A DNA stretch of 64,000 nt from Achromobacter sp. MYb9 (lineage in GTDB: Bacteria; Pseudomonadota; Gammaproteobacteria; Burkholderiales; Burkholderiaceae_B): the NCBI RefSeq assembly GCF_002975275.1, contig NZ_PCOQ01000002.1:62001-126000 (forward strand). The letters are read 5' to 3'. The number at the start of each line of letters is the position of its first letter. The stretch's first letter is position 1. Positions 43,509 through 57,248 of this stretch are shown in pieces. Under the pieces are notes generated by a model, which saw only the letters and a program-made list of their open reading frames with translations, did no database searches and was not told where the DNA came from. A program made the position numbers and the translations under genes.

Positions 43509-44894
43509 ATGCATGCACTAGGGGTAGCAACGGTGGAAGACGCAGAGCGGCTGGTGCAAGCCAGCCCGCTCTCGCATATCAAGGTGGGGTTGTCCGACGT
43601 CGACGGTGTGATGCTGGGCAAATACTTGCGGCGCGACAAGTTCCTGAGCGCGCTGCGCTCGGGGTTGGCGTTCTGCGACGTGGTGCTCGGCTGGGACCTG
43701 GACGATCAGCTCTACGACAACACCCAATACACCGGTTGGCACACCGCCTACCCCGATGCCAAGCTGCGCATCGTGCCGCAGACCGGGCGTCGGCTACCGC
43801 TGGAGCAGGGCCCCGGCGGCGAAGACATGCTGCTGTTCCTGGCTGAATTCGACGGCGATGCCAGCGCCATCTGTCCGCGCCGGCTGCTGCATCGCACGCT
43901 GGACCGCGCGGCGGGCATGGGCTACGAGGTCTACGCCGCGCTGGAATACGAGTTCTTCATGTTCCGCGAGACCCCGCATTCGGTCCGTGCGAAAAACTAC
44001 CGCAACATGGAAAACTGGACGCCGGGCAACTTCGGCTACTCCGTGCTGCGCAGCACCGTCGAGGGCGACTTCTACCGCAAGCTGCTGGACATGTGCGAAC
44101 GCATGGACATGCCAATCGAGGGCCTGCATACCGAAACGGGGCCGGGCGTGCTGGAAGCGGCCATCGCGGTGGACCAGGCCGCCGCCGCCGGCGACAAGGC
44201 GTTTCTGTTCAAGACCTTCACCAAAGCGCTGGCGCAGCAGAACGGGCTGATGGCAACCTTCATGGCCAAATGGTCGCATGATCATCCCGGCCAGAGCGGC
44301 CATATCCATTTGTCGCTACGCGACAGGAAAAGCGGCCGTTCGGCCTTCTACGACGAATCGCAGCCGCACGGCATGAGCGCGACGCAGGTCGCGTTCATGG
44401 CCGGCGTGCAACGCTACCTGCCGGAGTTCATGGCGCTGTACGCGCAGACGATCAACAGTTATTCGCGTCTGGTGCCGGGCTATTGGGCGCCGCTGGATGC
44501 AACGTGGGGCATGGAAAACCGCACGACCGCGCTGCGCCTCATCCCGGGCAGCGACAAGTCGCAGCGCGTCGAGGTGCGCATCGGTTCGGCGGACGCCAAT
44601 CCCTACCTGGCGTTGTCCGCCGCGCTGGCCTCGGGCCTGTACGGCATCGAGCAGGGCTTGACGCCTGAACCCATGGTGCAAGGCAATGCCTACACGCAGC
44701 AATTCCCGGCCCATCTGCACCTGCCCACGACCTTATGGGAGGCGGCGCAACGCCTGCGCGGGTCCGAAGCGGCTCGCCACCTGTTCGGCGATCCATTCGT
44801 CGAACACTACGCCGCGACGCGCGAGTGGGAAGAACGGCAGTTCCGGCGGCACGTGACCGACTGGGAGCTGGCGCGCTACTTCGAAATCATCTGA
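43509..44894 (+). CDS. Glutamine synthetase-like gamma-glutamyl-amine ligase
   Basis: A 461-aa GS-fold ligase of the group that gamma-glutamylates amines (PuuA and similar). N-terminal beta-grasp: IKVGLSDVDGVMLGKYLRRD. Catalytic part: YAALEYEFFMFRE, the HETGPGV-like LHTETGPGVLEAAI, GQSGHIHLSLRD, and RVEVRIGSADANPYLALSA. The adenylylation-site tyrosine motif of GlnA (NLYDLPPE) is absent, so it is not the main nitrogen-assimilating enzyme. It sits 58 bp after the phosphatase gene and 29 bp before the aldehyde dehydrogenase gene. The amine substrate is unknown; polyamines, ethanolamine and aminopropanol are known ones for relatives. Confidence 0.9.
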   Translation: MHALGVATVEDAERLVQASPLSHIKVGLSDVDGVMLGKYLRRDKFLSALRSGLAFCDVVLGWDLDDQLYDNTQYTGWHTAYPDAKLRIVPQTGRRLPLEQGPGGEDMLLFLAEFDGDASAICPRRLLHRTLDRAAGMGYEVYAALEYEFFMFRETPHSVRAKNYRNMENWTPGNFGYSVLRSTVEGDFYRKLLDMCERMDMPIEGLHTETGPGVLEAAIAVDQAAAAGDKAFLFKTFTKALAQQNGLMATFMAKWSHDHPGQSGHIHLSLRDRKSGRSAFYDESQPHGMSATQVAFMAGVQRYLPEFMALYAQTINSYSRLVPGYWAPLDATWGMENRTTALRLIPGSDKSQRVEVRIGSADANPYLALSAALASGLYGIEQGLTPEPMVQGNAYTQQFPAHLHLPTTLWEAAQRLRGSEAARHLFGDPFVEHYAATREWEERQFRRHVTDWELARYFEII

Positions 44895-44923
44895 ACCTGT
44901 CCAACCGCTTGCATAGGGCGATC

Positions 44924-46312
44924 ATGACCCAGGAACTCATCACCATCAGTCCCATCGACGGGCGCGAGGTCGTGCGCCGCGCCTACGCCAACGATGCGCA
45001 GATTGCGCAGGCGCTGACGCAAGCCCAGTCCGCGCAAGTGGCATGGCAGGCGCTAGGCGTGGCAGAGCGGGGGCGCATGGTGTCCGCCGCGGTGGACCGC
45101 TTCGTTGCGGCCAAGGACGAGATTGCGCGGGCCATCACGATCCAGATGGGGCGCCCATTGCGTTACACGCCGGGCGAAGTCGCCGGTTTTGAAGCGCGCG
45201 CGCGCCACATGATTTCGATCGCGGATGCGGCGTTAGCGCCCGTGCGCGTGCCCGAGCAGGCCGGATTCACGCGTTTCATCAGCCGTGAACCCATCGGCGT
45301 CGCGTTGACCGTCGCGCCGTGGAACTACCCCTTGCTTACGGCAGTAAACAGCATCGTCCCGGCCTTGATGGCGGGCAACACCGTCATCCTGAAGCACTCC
45401 GACCAGACGCCGTTGTGCGCCGAGTTGATGGATCGCGCGTTCCGCGACGCCGGCGTGCCGAAGGGCGTGTTCCAGTACCTGCATGCCAACCACGACACCG
45501 TCCAGCGGCTGATCCGCGCGCCCGAGATTGGCTACGTGTCATTCACGGGGTCGGTGCGCGGTGGACGCGTCGTCGAGGAAAGCGCGGCGGGGCGCTTCAT
45601 CGGGGTGGGCCTGGAGCTGGGCGGCAACGACCCTGCCTATGTGCGCGCGGACGCCAGGTTGGATCACGCCGTCGAGACGCTGGTGGACGGCGCATTCTTC
45701 AATTCGGGGCAGTCCTGCTGCGGTATCCAGCGCATCTACGTCGCGCGGCCGCTTTACGACGAGTTTGTCGAACGCGCGGTTGCACTGACAAACGGTTACG
45801 TACTGGGCAATCCGCTGCACCCCGAAACGACGCTGGGGCCGGTCGTCCGTGCCCGAGCCGCAGCCGAGATTCGCGACGTCATCGCGGAAGCCGTGTCGGC
45901 CGGCGCGCAAAACATGATTGATCCCTCGCATTTCAATAATGCGAGTGAAAGATCGCCTTATGTCGCGCCCGCAATCCTGACGCGAGTAAACCATCGCATG
46001 CGTGTCATGAACGATGAGTGCTTCGGACCGGTCGTCGGCATCATGCCCGTCGATACCGACGACGAGGCCGTCGCGTTGATGAACGACAGCCCCTATGGGT
46101 TGACGGCGGCGGTGTTCACGCAAGACGAAAGCGCCGCCCTGGCGTTGGGCCGTCAAGTGCGTACCGGAACCTTCTTCATGAACCGCTGCGATTATCTGGA
46201 CCCCGCGTTGGCCTGGACCGGCGTCAAGAACACGGGCCGCGGCGTGTCCTTGTCCGCCATCGGCTACGAGCAACTCACGCAAGCCAAATCCTTTCATCTG
46301 CGCAGCGTCTGA
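44924..46312 (+). CDS. NAD(P)-dependent aldehyde dehydrogenase
   Basis: A 462-aa ALDH-superfamily enzyme. Active-site elements are PWNYPLLTAVNSIVPALMAG, SFTGSVRGGRVVEES, catalytic Glu in GLELGGNDPAYV and catalytic Cys in NSGQSCCGIQR. The closing part has ECFGPVVGIMPV and NRCDYLDPALAWTG. The ATG at 44924 opens MTQELITISPIDG; the longer open frame lies inside the GS-like gene. It is coupled to the Fe-ADH 24 bp downstream, so the two may oxidise an alcohol in two steps to an acid. Confidence 0.93.
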   Translation: MTQELITISPIDGREVVRRAYANDAQIAQALTQAQSAQVAWQALGVAERGRMVSAAVDRFVAAKDEIARAITIQMGRPLRYTPGEVAGFEARARHMISIADAALAPVRVPEQAGFTRFISREPIGVALTVAPWNYPLLTAVNSIVPALMAGNTVILKHSDQTPLCAELMDRAFRDAGVPKGVFQYLHANHDTVQRLIRAPEIGYVSFTGSVRGGRVVEESAAGRFIGVGLELGGNDPAYVRADARLDHAVETLVDGAFFNSGQSCCGIQRIYVARPLYDEFVERAVALTNGYVLGNPLHPETTLGPVVRARAAAEIRDVIAEAVSAGAQNMIDPSHFNNASERSPYVAPAILTRVNHRMRVMNDECFGPVVGIMPVDTDDEAVALMNDSPYGLTAAVFTQDESAALALGRQVRTGTFFMNRCDYLDPALAWTGVKNTGRGVSLSAIGYEQLTQAKSFHLRSV

Positions 46313-46336
46313 CAACGCGTCTTCAGGAATCGAACC

Positions 46337-47500
46337 ATGACCGTGCCCAGCGTCAATTGGAACTATCCCACTGCAATCAAGGCGGGTCCCGGCCGCATCA
46401 AGGAGCTGGCCGATTGGTGCGCCGAACTCGGCATGAGGCGGCCCCTGCTCGTCACGGACCCGGGACTCGCGGCATTGCCGATGGTGGGCGACGCCGTGCG
46501 TGCGTGCCGTCAGGCCGGCCTGGAATGCGGCCTTTTCCACGAGGTCAAAGGCAACCCCACGGGACGCAATGTCGAAGATGGCGTGGCGGCCTATCGGCAG
46601 GGCAGGCACGACGGTGTCATCGCCTTTGGTGGCGGCTCGGCGCTGGACGCTGCCAAGGCCATCGCCTTGATGGCAGGCCAGAAGCGGCCCTTATGGGACT
46701 TCGAGGACGTCGGCGACAACCATCTGCGTGTGAACGTGGCCGGGATGGCGCCCGTCGTCGCGGTGCCGACCACGGCCGGCACGGGGTCGGAAGTGGGCCG
46801 CGCATCGGTCATCACGGACGAGGCCGCGCAGGTCAAGCGCATCATCTTCCATGCGCGCATGCTGCCCTCCATCGTCATCCTGGACCCGGAGCTGACGGTG
46901 GGGCTGCCGCCGAAGATCACCGCCGCGACTGGCATGGATGCCTTGTCGCACAACCTGGAGGCGTACTGTTCGCCGTTCTTCCATCCCATGGCGGCGGGCA
47001 TTGCGATGGAAGGCATGCGCCTGGTCAAGGAATACCTGCCGCAGGCCGTGGCCGACGGGGCCGACCTCCAGGCGCGCCAGCAGATGCTGGTGGCCTCGTG
47101 CATGGGCGCCACCGCTTTCCAGCGCGGCCTGGGCGCGATGCACGCGCTGGCGCATCCGCTAGGCGCCCTGTACGACGCACACCACGGCATGCTGAACGCG
47201 ATCCTGATGCCTTATGTATTGAAGGCCAACCAGCACGCGGTGGCCCCCCGGCTGGAAGCACTGGCGCGCTACCTGGACCTGCCCGCCACGGGCCCGGGGG
47301 CAGTGCTGGACTGGGTGCTGCGCCTGCGTGAGGCGGTGGGCATTCCCCACTCGCTGGCGGAAATCGGCATCGACGAGGCCCAGGCCGAACGAGTCGGCCG
47401 TATGGCCAGCGAAGATCCCTCGGGGGGAACGAACCCCATTATTTTCACGGCCGACCAATATTCACAACTTTTGCGTGCATCAATTCGCGGAAACCTGTAA
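46337..47500 (+). CDS. Iron-containing alcohol dehydrogenase
   Basis: A 387-aa group III (Fe-dependent) alcohol dehydrogenase. The NAD(P)-binding GGGSALDAAKAIAL, the PTTAGTGSEVGRASVI loop and metal-site histidines (AMHALAHPLGALYDAHHG) are present. It starts MTVPSVNWNYPTAIKAGPGR with AGGA 8 bp upstream. It is the last gene of the phosphatase/ligase/ALDH operon, 113 bp before a tRNA gene with its own promoter. The likely substrate is a small or gamma-glutamylated amino alcohol, by inference. Confidence 0.93.
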   Translation: MTVPSVNWNYPTAIKAGPGRIKELADWCAELGMRRPLLVTDPGLAALPMVGDAVRACRQAGLECGLFHEVKGNPTGRNVEDGVAAYRQGRHDGVIAFGGGSALDAAKAIALMAGQKRPLWDFEDVGDNHLRVNVAGMAPVVAVPTTAGTGSEVGRASVITDEAAQVKRIIFHARMLPSIVILDPELTVGLPPKITAATGMDALSHNLEAYCSPFFHPMAAGIAMEGMRLVKEYLPQAVADGADLQARQQMLVASCMGATAFQRGLGAMHALAHPLGALYDAHHGMLNAILMPYVLKANQHAVAPRLEALARYLDLPATGPGAVLDWVLRLREAVGIPHSLAEIGIDEAQAERVGRMASEDPSGGTNPIIFTADQYSQLLRASIRGNL

Positions 47501-47569
47501 GCTTCGCCCCCTCTGCGCGGAAACGCGGGTGGCTGAACGAAAGTTTTTGAAGATTTTCATCCGAATGGT

Positions 47570-47598
47570 TTGACACCGGATTTGAAAGTGTTCATAAT
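47570..47598 (+). promoter_or_regulatory. Sigma-70 promoter of the tRNA-tuf block
   Basis: A perfect TTGACA (47570-47575), a 17-bp spacer and CATAAT (47593-47598; five of six). Transcription would begin near 47605, about 9 nt before tRNA-Tyr. Confidence 0.85.
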
Positions 47599-47613
47599 CT
47601 CAAGTTCTCCGCT

Positions 47614-47700
47614 GGAGGGGTGCCCGAGTGGTTAAAGGGGGCAGACTGTAAATCTGTTGGCCTTGCGCCTACATTGGTTCGAATCCAATCTCCTCCACCA
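47614..47700 (+). tRNA. tRNA-Tyr (GTA)
   Basis: An 87-nt tRNA with CCA encoded. Acceptor GGAGGGG pairs with CTCCTCC (one G-U). The anticodon loop CTGTAAA gives anticodon GTA. The long variable arm expected of class II tRNAs is present, and the T-arm is GGTTCGAATCC. Confidence 0.96.
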
Positions 47701-47715
47701 GAGACCCAACTCTTG

Positions 47716-47744
47716 AATCCAGGCGATGTCTGCCTGGATTTTAA
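47716..47744 (+). terminator. Stem-loop after tRNA-Tyr
   Basis: AATCCAGGC (47716-47724) pairs with GCCTGGATT (47732-47740) around GATGTCT; TTAAAATT follows. It is a possible weak terminator or a processing signal between tRNA-Tyr and tRNA-Gly. Confidence 0.55.
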
Positions 47745-47845
47745 AATTAGGCCTAGGGAACTGGGCGACCTTCGCAAAGAAGGTTGTAAGGTTCTCCAGG
47801 CCTTGATTTTGAGGGTTTGGGAAAGAGAAGGTGAATGGGTATGCC

Positions 47846-47919
47846 GCGGGTGTAGCTCAATGGTAGAGCAGAAGCCTTCCAAGCTTACGACGAGGGTTCG
47901 ATTCCCTTCACCCGCTCCA
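47846..47919 (+). tRNA. tRNA-Gly (TCC)
   Basis: A 74-nt tRNA with TCCA end. Acceptor GCGGGTG / CACCCGC; anticodon loop CTTCCAA gives TCC; T-arm GGGTTCGATTCCC. One mismatch appears at the top of the anticodon stem. Confidence 0.95.
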
Positions 47920-47931
47920 AGATTTTTAAAT

Positions 47932-48006
<75 letters not shown>

Positions 48007-48062
48007 CAAATTTCCAAGTACTTTTCTTCAGTCTGAAGCGCAATCCAGGTCAGGAGTCAGCC

Positions 48063-49253
<1,191 letters not shown>

Positions 49254-49265
49254 GCAATACCCAAG

Positions 49266-49302
49266 TGGGTAGAGTGGACGAAATGTCCCTCTACCCATTT
49301 TT
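49266..49302 (+). terminator. Rho-independent terminator after tuf
   Basis: TGGGTAGAG (49266-49274) pairs with CTCTACCCA (49289-49297), extended by GGAC/GTCC inside with one bulged T; TTTTT follows. Confidence 0.9.
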
Positions 49303-49451
49303 GCTGTAAAAGTGTTATGATGTTTGGCTCCGCGATCATTTGCGCCAAATTGCCTGAAATGGCAGTCTGAAAAACGGCCTGCAAGGCTGTTTTGAGCGGC
49401 AACGGTAGGTCACGGAAAGTCAGTGAATGTAGTGCAAGCCAGTAGTGTTTT

Positions 49452-49527
49452 AGGGGCATAGCTCAATTGGCAGAGCGTCGGTCTCCAAAACCGAAGGTTG
49501 TAGGTTCGATTCCTACTGCCCCTGCCA
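49452..49527 (+). tRNA. tRNA-Trp (CCA)
   Basis: A 76-nt tRNA with GCCA end. Acceptor AGGGGCA / TGCCCCT; anticodon loop CTCCAAA with stem TCGGT/ACCGA gives CCA. It is followed 64 bp later by secE, the classical order. Confidence 0.96.
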
Positions 49528-49591
49528 CCGCCAGGATAAACCCGCGGGAGATCATCGCGAGTTACGCATTCACGGCGGCTCGCGTCGCAAT

Positions 49592-49972
49592 ATGTCTAAT
49601 ACCAGCGTAGAAACCGTAACCAGTACCGCCGACCGGGTCAAGCTCGGGCTGGCGGTTCTCGTCGTTATTGCTGGCATCGTCGGGTTTTCCGTGCTTAGCG
49701 CACAGCCGATGCCCGCACGTGTCGGCGTGTTCGTTGGTGGCCTCGTGATCGCAGCCGTGATCGCCTGGTTCAGCGAGCCCGGCCGCCGCACCCTGAGCTT
49801 TGCCAACGAGTCCTACAACGAAGTCAAGCGTGTCGCGTGGCCCACCCGCAAGGAAACGACCCAAATGACGGGTATCGTTTTTGCGTTCGTGGCGGTCATG
49901 GGCATTTTCATGTGGGTGCTCGACAAGGGCATCGAATGGATTCTTTACGGCCTGCTGTTGGGCTGGAAATAA
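49592..49972 (+). CDS. secE: Preprotein translocase subunit SecE
   Basis: A 126-aa inner-membrane protein of the SecYEG translocon. It has three hydrophobic segments (two near the N terminus, one near the C terminus), as in E. coli SecE. The conserved amphipathic helix is SYNEVKRVAWPTRKETTQMT. It is 9 bp from nusG. Confidence 0.97.
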   Translation: MSNTSVETVTSTADRVKLGLAVLVVIAGIVGFSVLSAQPMPARVGVFVGGLVIAAVIAWFSEPGRRTLSFANESYNEVKRVAWPTRKETTQMTGIVFAFVAVMGIFMWVLDKGIEWILYGLLLGWK

Positions 49973-49981
49973 GGACGGCGA

Positions 49982-50515
49982 ATGAGTAAGCGTTGGTATG
50001 TCGTCCATGTGTATTCCGGCATGGAAAAGAGTGTTCACAAGGCCCTGATCGAGCGCATCGAGCGCGCGGCCTTGCAAACGTCTTTTGGCCGAATCCTTGT
50101 GCCCTCCGAAGAAGTCGTCGAGGTCAAGGGTGGTCAGAAGTCGATCACCGAACGCCGCATTTTCCCTGGTTATGTCCTGGTTGAAATGGACCTGACCGAC
50201 GAAACGTGGCATTTGGTCAAGAATACGAACCGCGTCACCGGCTTTTTGGGTGGCTCGGGCAACCGTCCGACCCCGATTTCCGAAAAGGAAGTCGAGAAGA
50301 TCCTCTCCCAGATGGAAGAGGGTGTCGAGAAACCCCGCCCCAAGATTCTGTTCGAAGTGGGCGAGATGGTTCGGGTCAAGGAAGGTCCGTTTGCAGACTT
50401 CAACGGCAATGTCGAAGAAGTCAATTACGAAAAGAGCAAGGTGCGCGTGTCGGTCACCATTTTTGGTCGTGCCACACCCGTCGAACTCGATTTCAGCCAG
50501 GTCGAAAAGACCTGA
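49982..50515 (+). CDS. nusG: Transcription elongation/antitermination factor NusG
   Basis: A 177-aa NusG that couples RNA polymerase with Rho or the ribosome. NGN domain: [20 protein letters not shown], then [20 protein letters not shown]. The KOW domain is [25 protein letters not shown] precedes the ATG. Confidence 0.98.
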   Translation: MSKRWYVVHVYSGMEKSVHKALIERIERAALQTSFGRILVPSEEVVEVKGGQKSITERRIFPGYVLVEMDLTDETWHLVKNTNRVTGFLGGSGNRPTPISEKEVEKILSQMEEGVEKPRPKILFEVGEMVRVKEGPFADFNGNVEEVNYEKSKVRVSVTIFGRATPVELDFSQVEKT

Positions 50516-50580
50516 TTTCAACCCCCCCGGGGAGCCCAGGCCAATAAGGCCCGGGCGATATAACCCGCAAGGAGCAAAGC

Positions 50581-51012
50581 ATGGCGAAGAAGATCGTCGG
50601 CTTTATCAAGCTGCAAGTACCGGCTGGTAAGGCTAACCCCTCCCCCCCGATTGGCCCGGCACTGGGTCAACGCGGCCTGAACATCATGGAATTCTGCAAG
50701 GCGTTCAACGCCAAGACCCAAGGCATGGAGCCTGGTCTGCCGATTCCGGTGGTGATCACCGCTTTCGCGGACAAGAGCTTCACCTTCATCATGAAGACCC
50801 CGCCCGCGACGGTCCTCATCAAGAAGGCTGCTGGCGTGCAAAAGGGTTCGGCCAAGCCGCATACCGACAAGGTCGGCACGCTGACCCGCGCTCAAGCTGA
50901 AGAAATCGCCAAGGCCAAGGGCCCCGATCTGACCGCCGCTGATCTGGACGCCGCTGTGCGCACGATCGCTGGCAGCGCCCGCAGCATGGGCATCACGGTT
51001 GAGGGGATCTAA
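50581..51012 (+). CDS. rplK: 50S ribosomal protein L11
   Basis: A 143-aa L11 of the GTPase-associated centre. N terminus [20 protein letters not shown], then [20 protein letters not shown], and the RNA-binding C-terminal domain ending [19 protein letters not shown] precedes the ATG. A GC-rich hairpin in the 65-bp leader may be part of the L1 autoregulation site; this is inference. Confidence 0.98.
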   Translation: MAKKIVGFIKLQVPAGKANPSPPIGPALGQRGLNIMEFCKAFNAKTQGMEPGLPIPVVITAFADKSFTFIMKTPPATVLIKKAAGVQKGSAKPHTDKVGTLTRAQAEEIAKAKGPDLTAADLDAAVRTIAGSARSMGITVEGI

Positions 51013-51014
51013 TC

Positions 51015-51716
51015 ATGGCAAAACTGTCCAAGCGCGCCGCCGCTATTGCACAAAAGATCGACCGTACCAAGCTGTACCCGGTCGCTGAAGCCCTGACGCT
51101 GGTCAAGGAAACCGCTGTCGCCAAGTTCAATGAATCCATTGACGTGGCTGTGCAGCTCGGCATCGACCCGAAGAAGTCGGACCAACTGGTTCGCGGCTCG
51201 GTCGTTCTGCCCGCCGGTACCGGCAAGTCGGTCCGCGTGGCCGTGTTCGCCCAAGGCGAAAAAGCTGAGGCCGCCAAGGCTGCCGGCGCCGACATCGTTG
51301 GCCTGGACGACCTGGCTGACCAGATCAAGGCCGGTCAAATGGACTTTGACGTGGTCATCGCTTCGCCCGACACGATGCGTGTCGTGGGTGCCCTGGGCCA
51401 GATCCTGGGTCCCCGTGGCCTGATGCCGAACCCGAAGGTCGGTACCGTGACGCCTGACGTCGCGACCGCTGTCAAGAACGCCAAGGCCGGTCAGGTTCAG
51501 TACCGCACCGACAAGGCTGGCATCATCCACGCAACGATCGGCCGCGCGTCGTTCGGCGTGGAACAGCTGCAAACCAACCTGGCCGCTCTGGTCGACGCCC
51601 TGCAAAAGGCTCGTCCCGCAGCTGCCAAGGGCATTTACCTGCGCAAGCTGGCCGTTTCGTCCACGATGGGCGGCGGTGCTCGCGTTGAAATTGCCTCGCT
51701 GTCGGCTTCCAACTAA
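51015..51716 (+). CDS. rplA: 50S ribosomal protein L1
   Basis: A 233-aa L1 of the ribosomal stalk. It begins [20 protein letters not shown], has [20 protein letters not shown] and [16 protein letters not shown], and ends [15 protein letters not shown]. Two bp separate it from rplK. In enterobacteria L1 represses the rplKA message. Confidence 0.98.
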   Translation: MAKLSKRAAAIAQKIDRTKLYPVAEALTLVKETAVAKFNESIDVAVQLGIDPKKSDQLVRGSVVLPAGTGKSVRVAVFAQGEKAEAAKAAGADIVGLDDLADQIKAGQMDFDVVIASPDTMRVVGALGQILGPRGLMPNPKVGTVTPDVATAVKNAKAGQVQYRTDKAGIIHATIGRASFGVEQLQTNLAALVDALQKARPAAAKGIYLRKLAVSSTMGGGARVEIASLSASN

Positions 51717-51739
51717 GCCAACAGCAGTAAACGTACTTT

Positions 51740-51987
51740 GGGCTGCATCCGGATTCCTCCGGATGTTGCTGTCAAAGACCGCTGGAGCAGGGTAGTGGAA
51801 GGGTCCTCCCTTCTATTGAAAGCAGGTTCCCCGCTGCCCCGCTTAATCCCGAAGCTCACATAGTTCGGATCCAGCGTAGACGGCGTCCCCAGGAAGATTT
51901 CTTTACACGAAGAACTCGACCAGGCGCCGCATTCGGTTGACGCGCAAGGCTCAGGCCCCAGGCGTCTTTTGATGGAGTGTTCAAACC
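51740..51987 (+). ncRNA. L10 leader (rplJL autoregulatory leader)
   Basis: The 271-bp gap between rplA and rplJ has no gene but several hairpins, starting with ATCCGGATTCCTCCGGAT near 51747. Its position and size match the L10 leader, an mRNA structure bound by the L10-L12 complex to repress rplJL. I infer it from position; I did not match the full covariance pattern, so the ends are approximate. Confidence 0.6.
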
Positions 51988-52512
51988 GTGAGTCTCAATC
52001 GTCAAGAGAAAGCGGTGGTAATCGAGGAAGTCTCGGCTGAAGTCGCCAAGGCACAATCGATTGTTATCGCTGAGTACCGTGGTCTGGACGTCGCCTCTGT
52101 CACCGTACTGCGCAAAACTGCGCGTGAATCGGGCGTGTATCTGCGTGTTCTGAAGAACTCGCTGGCCCGTCGTGCTGTTGCCGGCACGGCTTTCGAGCCG
52201 TTGGCTGAGCAACTGACCGGTCCGCTGATCTATGGTATCAGCACTGATCCGGTTTCGGCGGCCAAGGTCATCGCAGGTTTCGCGAAAAGCAACGATAAGC
52301 TGGTCATCAAGGCGGGCGCATTGCCCAACAACCTGCTGACCCAAGATGGTGTGAAGGCCTTGGCCACCATGCCGTCCCGCGAAGAGTTGCTGTCGAAACT
52401 GCTTGGCACCATGCAAGCCCCCATCGCGCAATTCGTGCGTACGCTCAACGAAGTTCCGACCAAGTTCGCTCGTGGCCTCGCGGCCGTGCGCGACCAAAAG
52501 GCAGCGGCCTAA
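51988..52512 (+). CDS. rplJ: 50S ribosomal protein L10
   Basis: A 174-aa L10, the base of the L7/L12 stalk. It begins [20 protein letters not shown] (GTG start at 51988), has [20 protein letters not shown] and [11 protein letters not shown], and a C-terminal helix for L12 dimers. The alternative start codon may lower basal translation. Confidence 0.97.
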   Translation: MSLNRQEKAVVIEEVSAEVAKAQSIVIAEYRGLDVASVTVLRKTARESGVYLRVLKNSLARRAVAGTAFEPLAEQLTGPLIYGISTDPVSAAKVIAGFAKSNDKLVIKAGALPNNLLTQDGVKALATMPSREELLSKLLGTMQAPIAQFVRTLNEVPTKFARGLAAVRDQKAAA

Positions 52513-52593
52513 TCGCCCTGCTGTGCGGAATTCGCTGAACGACGAAGCGACACCCAAACCCTGGCATTACCAAAATATTTGGAGTTCTTAAAA

Positions 52594-52974
52594 ATGGCAC
52601 TTAACAAAGCTGAAATCCTTGACGCCATCGCTGGCATGACCGTGCTCGAGCTGTCCGAGCTGATCAAGGAAATGGAAGAGAAGTTCGGCGTGTCGGCTGC
52701 TGCCGCTGCTGTCGCTGTCGCTGCTCCCGCTGCTGGTGGCGCTGCCGCCGCTGCTGAAGAGCAAACCGAGTTCACCGTCGTCCTGCTGGAAGCCGGCGCG
52801 AACAAGGTTAGCGTCATCAAGGCCGTGCGCGAGCTGACCGGTCTGGGTCTGAAGGAAGCCAAGGACCTGGTTGACGGCGCTCCGAAGCCTGTCAAGGAAG
52901 CTGTGGCCAAGGCTGACGCCGAAGCCGCCAAGAAGAAGCTGGAAGAAGCTGGCGCCAAGGTCGAAGTCAAGTAA
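52594..52974 (+). CDS. rplL: 50S ribosomal protein L7/L12
   Basis: A 126-aa L7/L12. N-terminal dimerisation part [20 protein letters not shown], an Ala/Gly-rich hinge near residues 37-55, and the C-terminal domain ([20 protein letters not shown], ending EAGAKVEVK). GGAG lies 9 bp before the ATG; five extra codons upstream are not likely used. Confidence 0.98.
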   Translation: MALNKAEILDAIAGMTVLELSELIKEMEEKFGVSAAAAAVAVAAPAAGGAAAAAEEQTEFTVVLLEAGANKVSVIKAVRELTGLGLKEAKDLVDGAPKPVKEAVAKADAEAAKKKLEEAGAKVEVK

Positions 52975-52988
52975 GACCTGCGTCAACT

Positions 52989-53025
52989 GCCCGGGGACAG
53001 CACAGTTTGCAGTCCCCGGGCTTTT
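52989..53025 (+). terminator. Attenuator/terminator hairpin between rplL and rpoB
   Basis: GCCCGGGGAC (52989-52998) pairs perfectly with GTCCCCGGGC (53012-53021), followed by TTTT. Because rpoBC must be transcribed through it, it probably acts as a partial terminator, as known between rplL and rpoB in E. coli. Confidence 0.85.
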
Positions 53026-53031
53026 GCGTTT

Positions 53032-53078
53032 CCAGGAAACCCCTACTGGGGTCATGCCTTTTCAGAGGGGTTTCCTGG
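53032..53078 (+). other. Long perfect inverted repeat before rpoB (possible RNase III site)
   Basis: CCAGGAAACCCC (53032-53043) and GGGGTTTCCTGG (53067-53078) are perfect complements, 12 bp, with a 23-base loop. It comes right after the attenuator. E. coli has an RNase III processing hairpin at the equivalent place. Confidence 0.7.
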
Positions 53079-53135
53079 AGTCGTATCACCTAGGGCCGTG
53101 GTTGACGGCCCATGCAACCTCGAGTCGGAGTGCTC

Positions 53136-57247
<4,112 letters not shown>

Positions 57248-57248
<1 letters not shown>

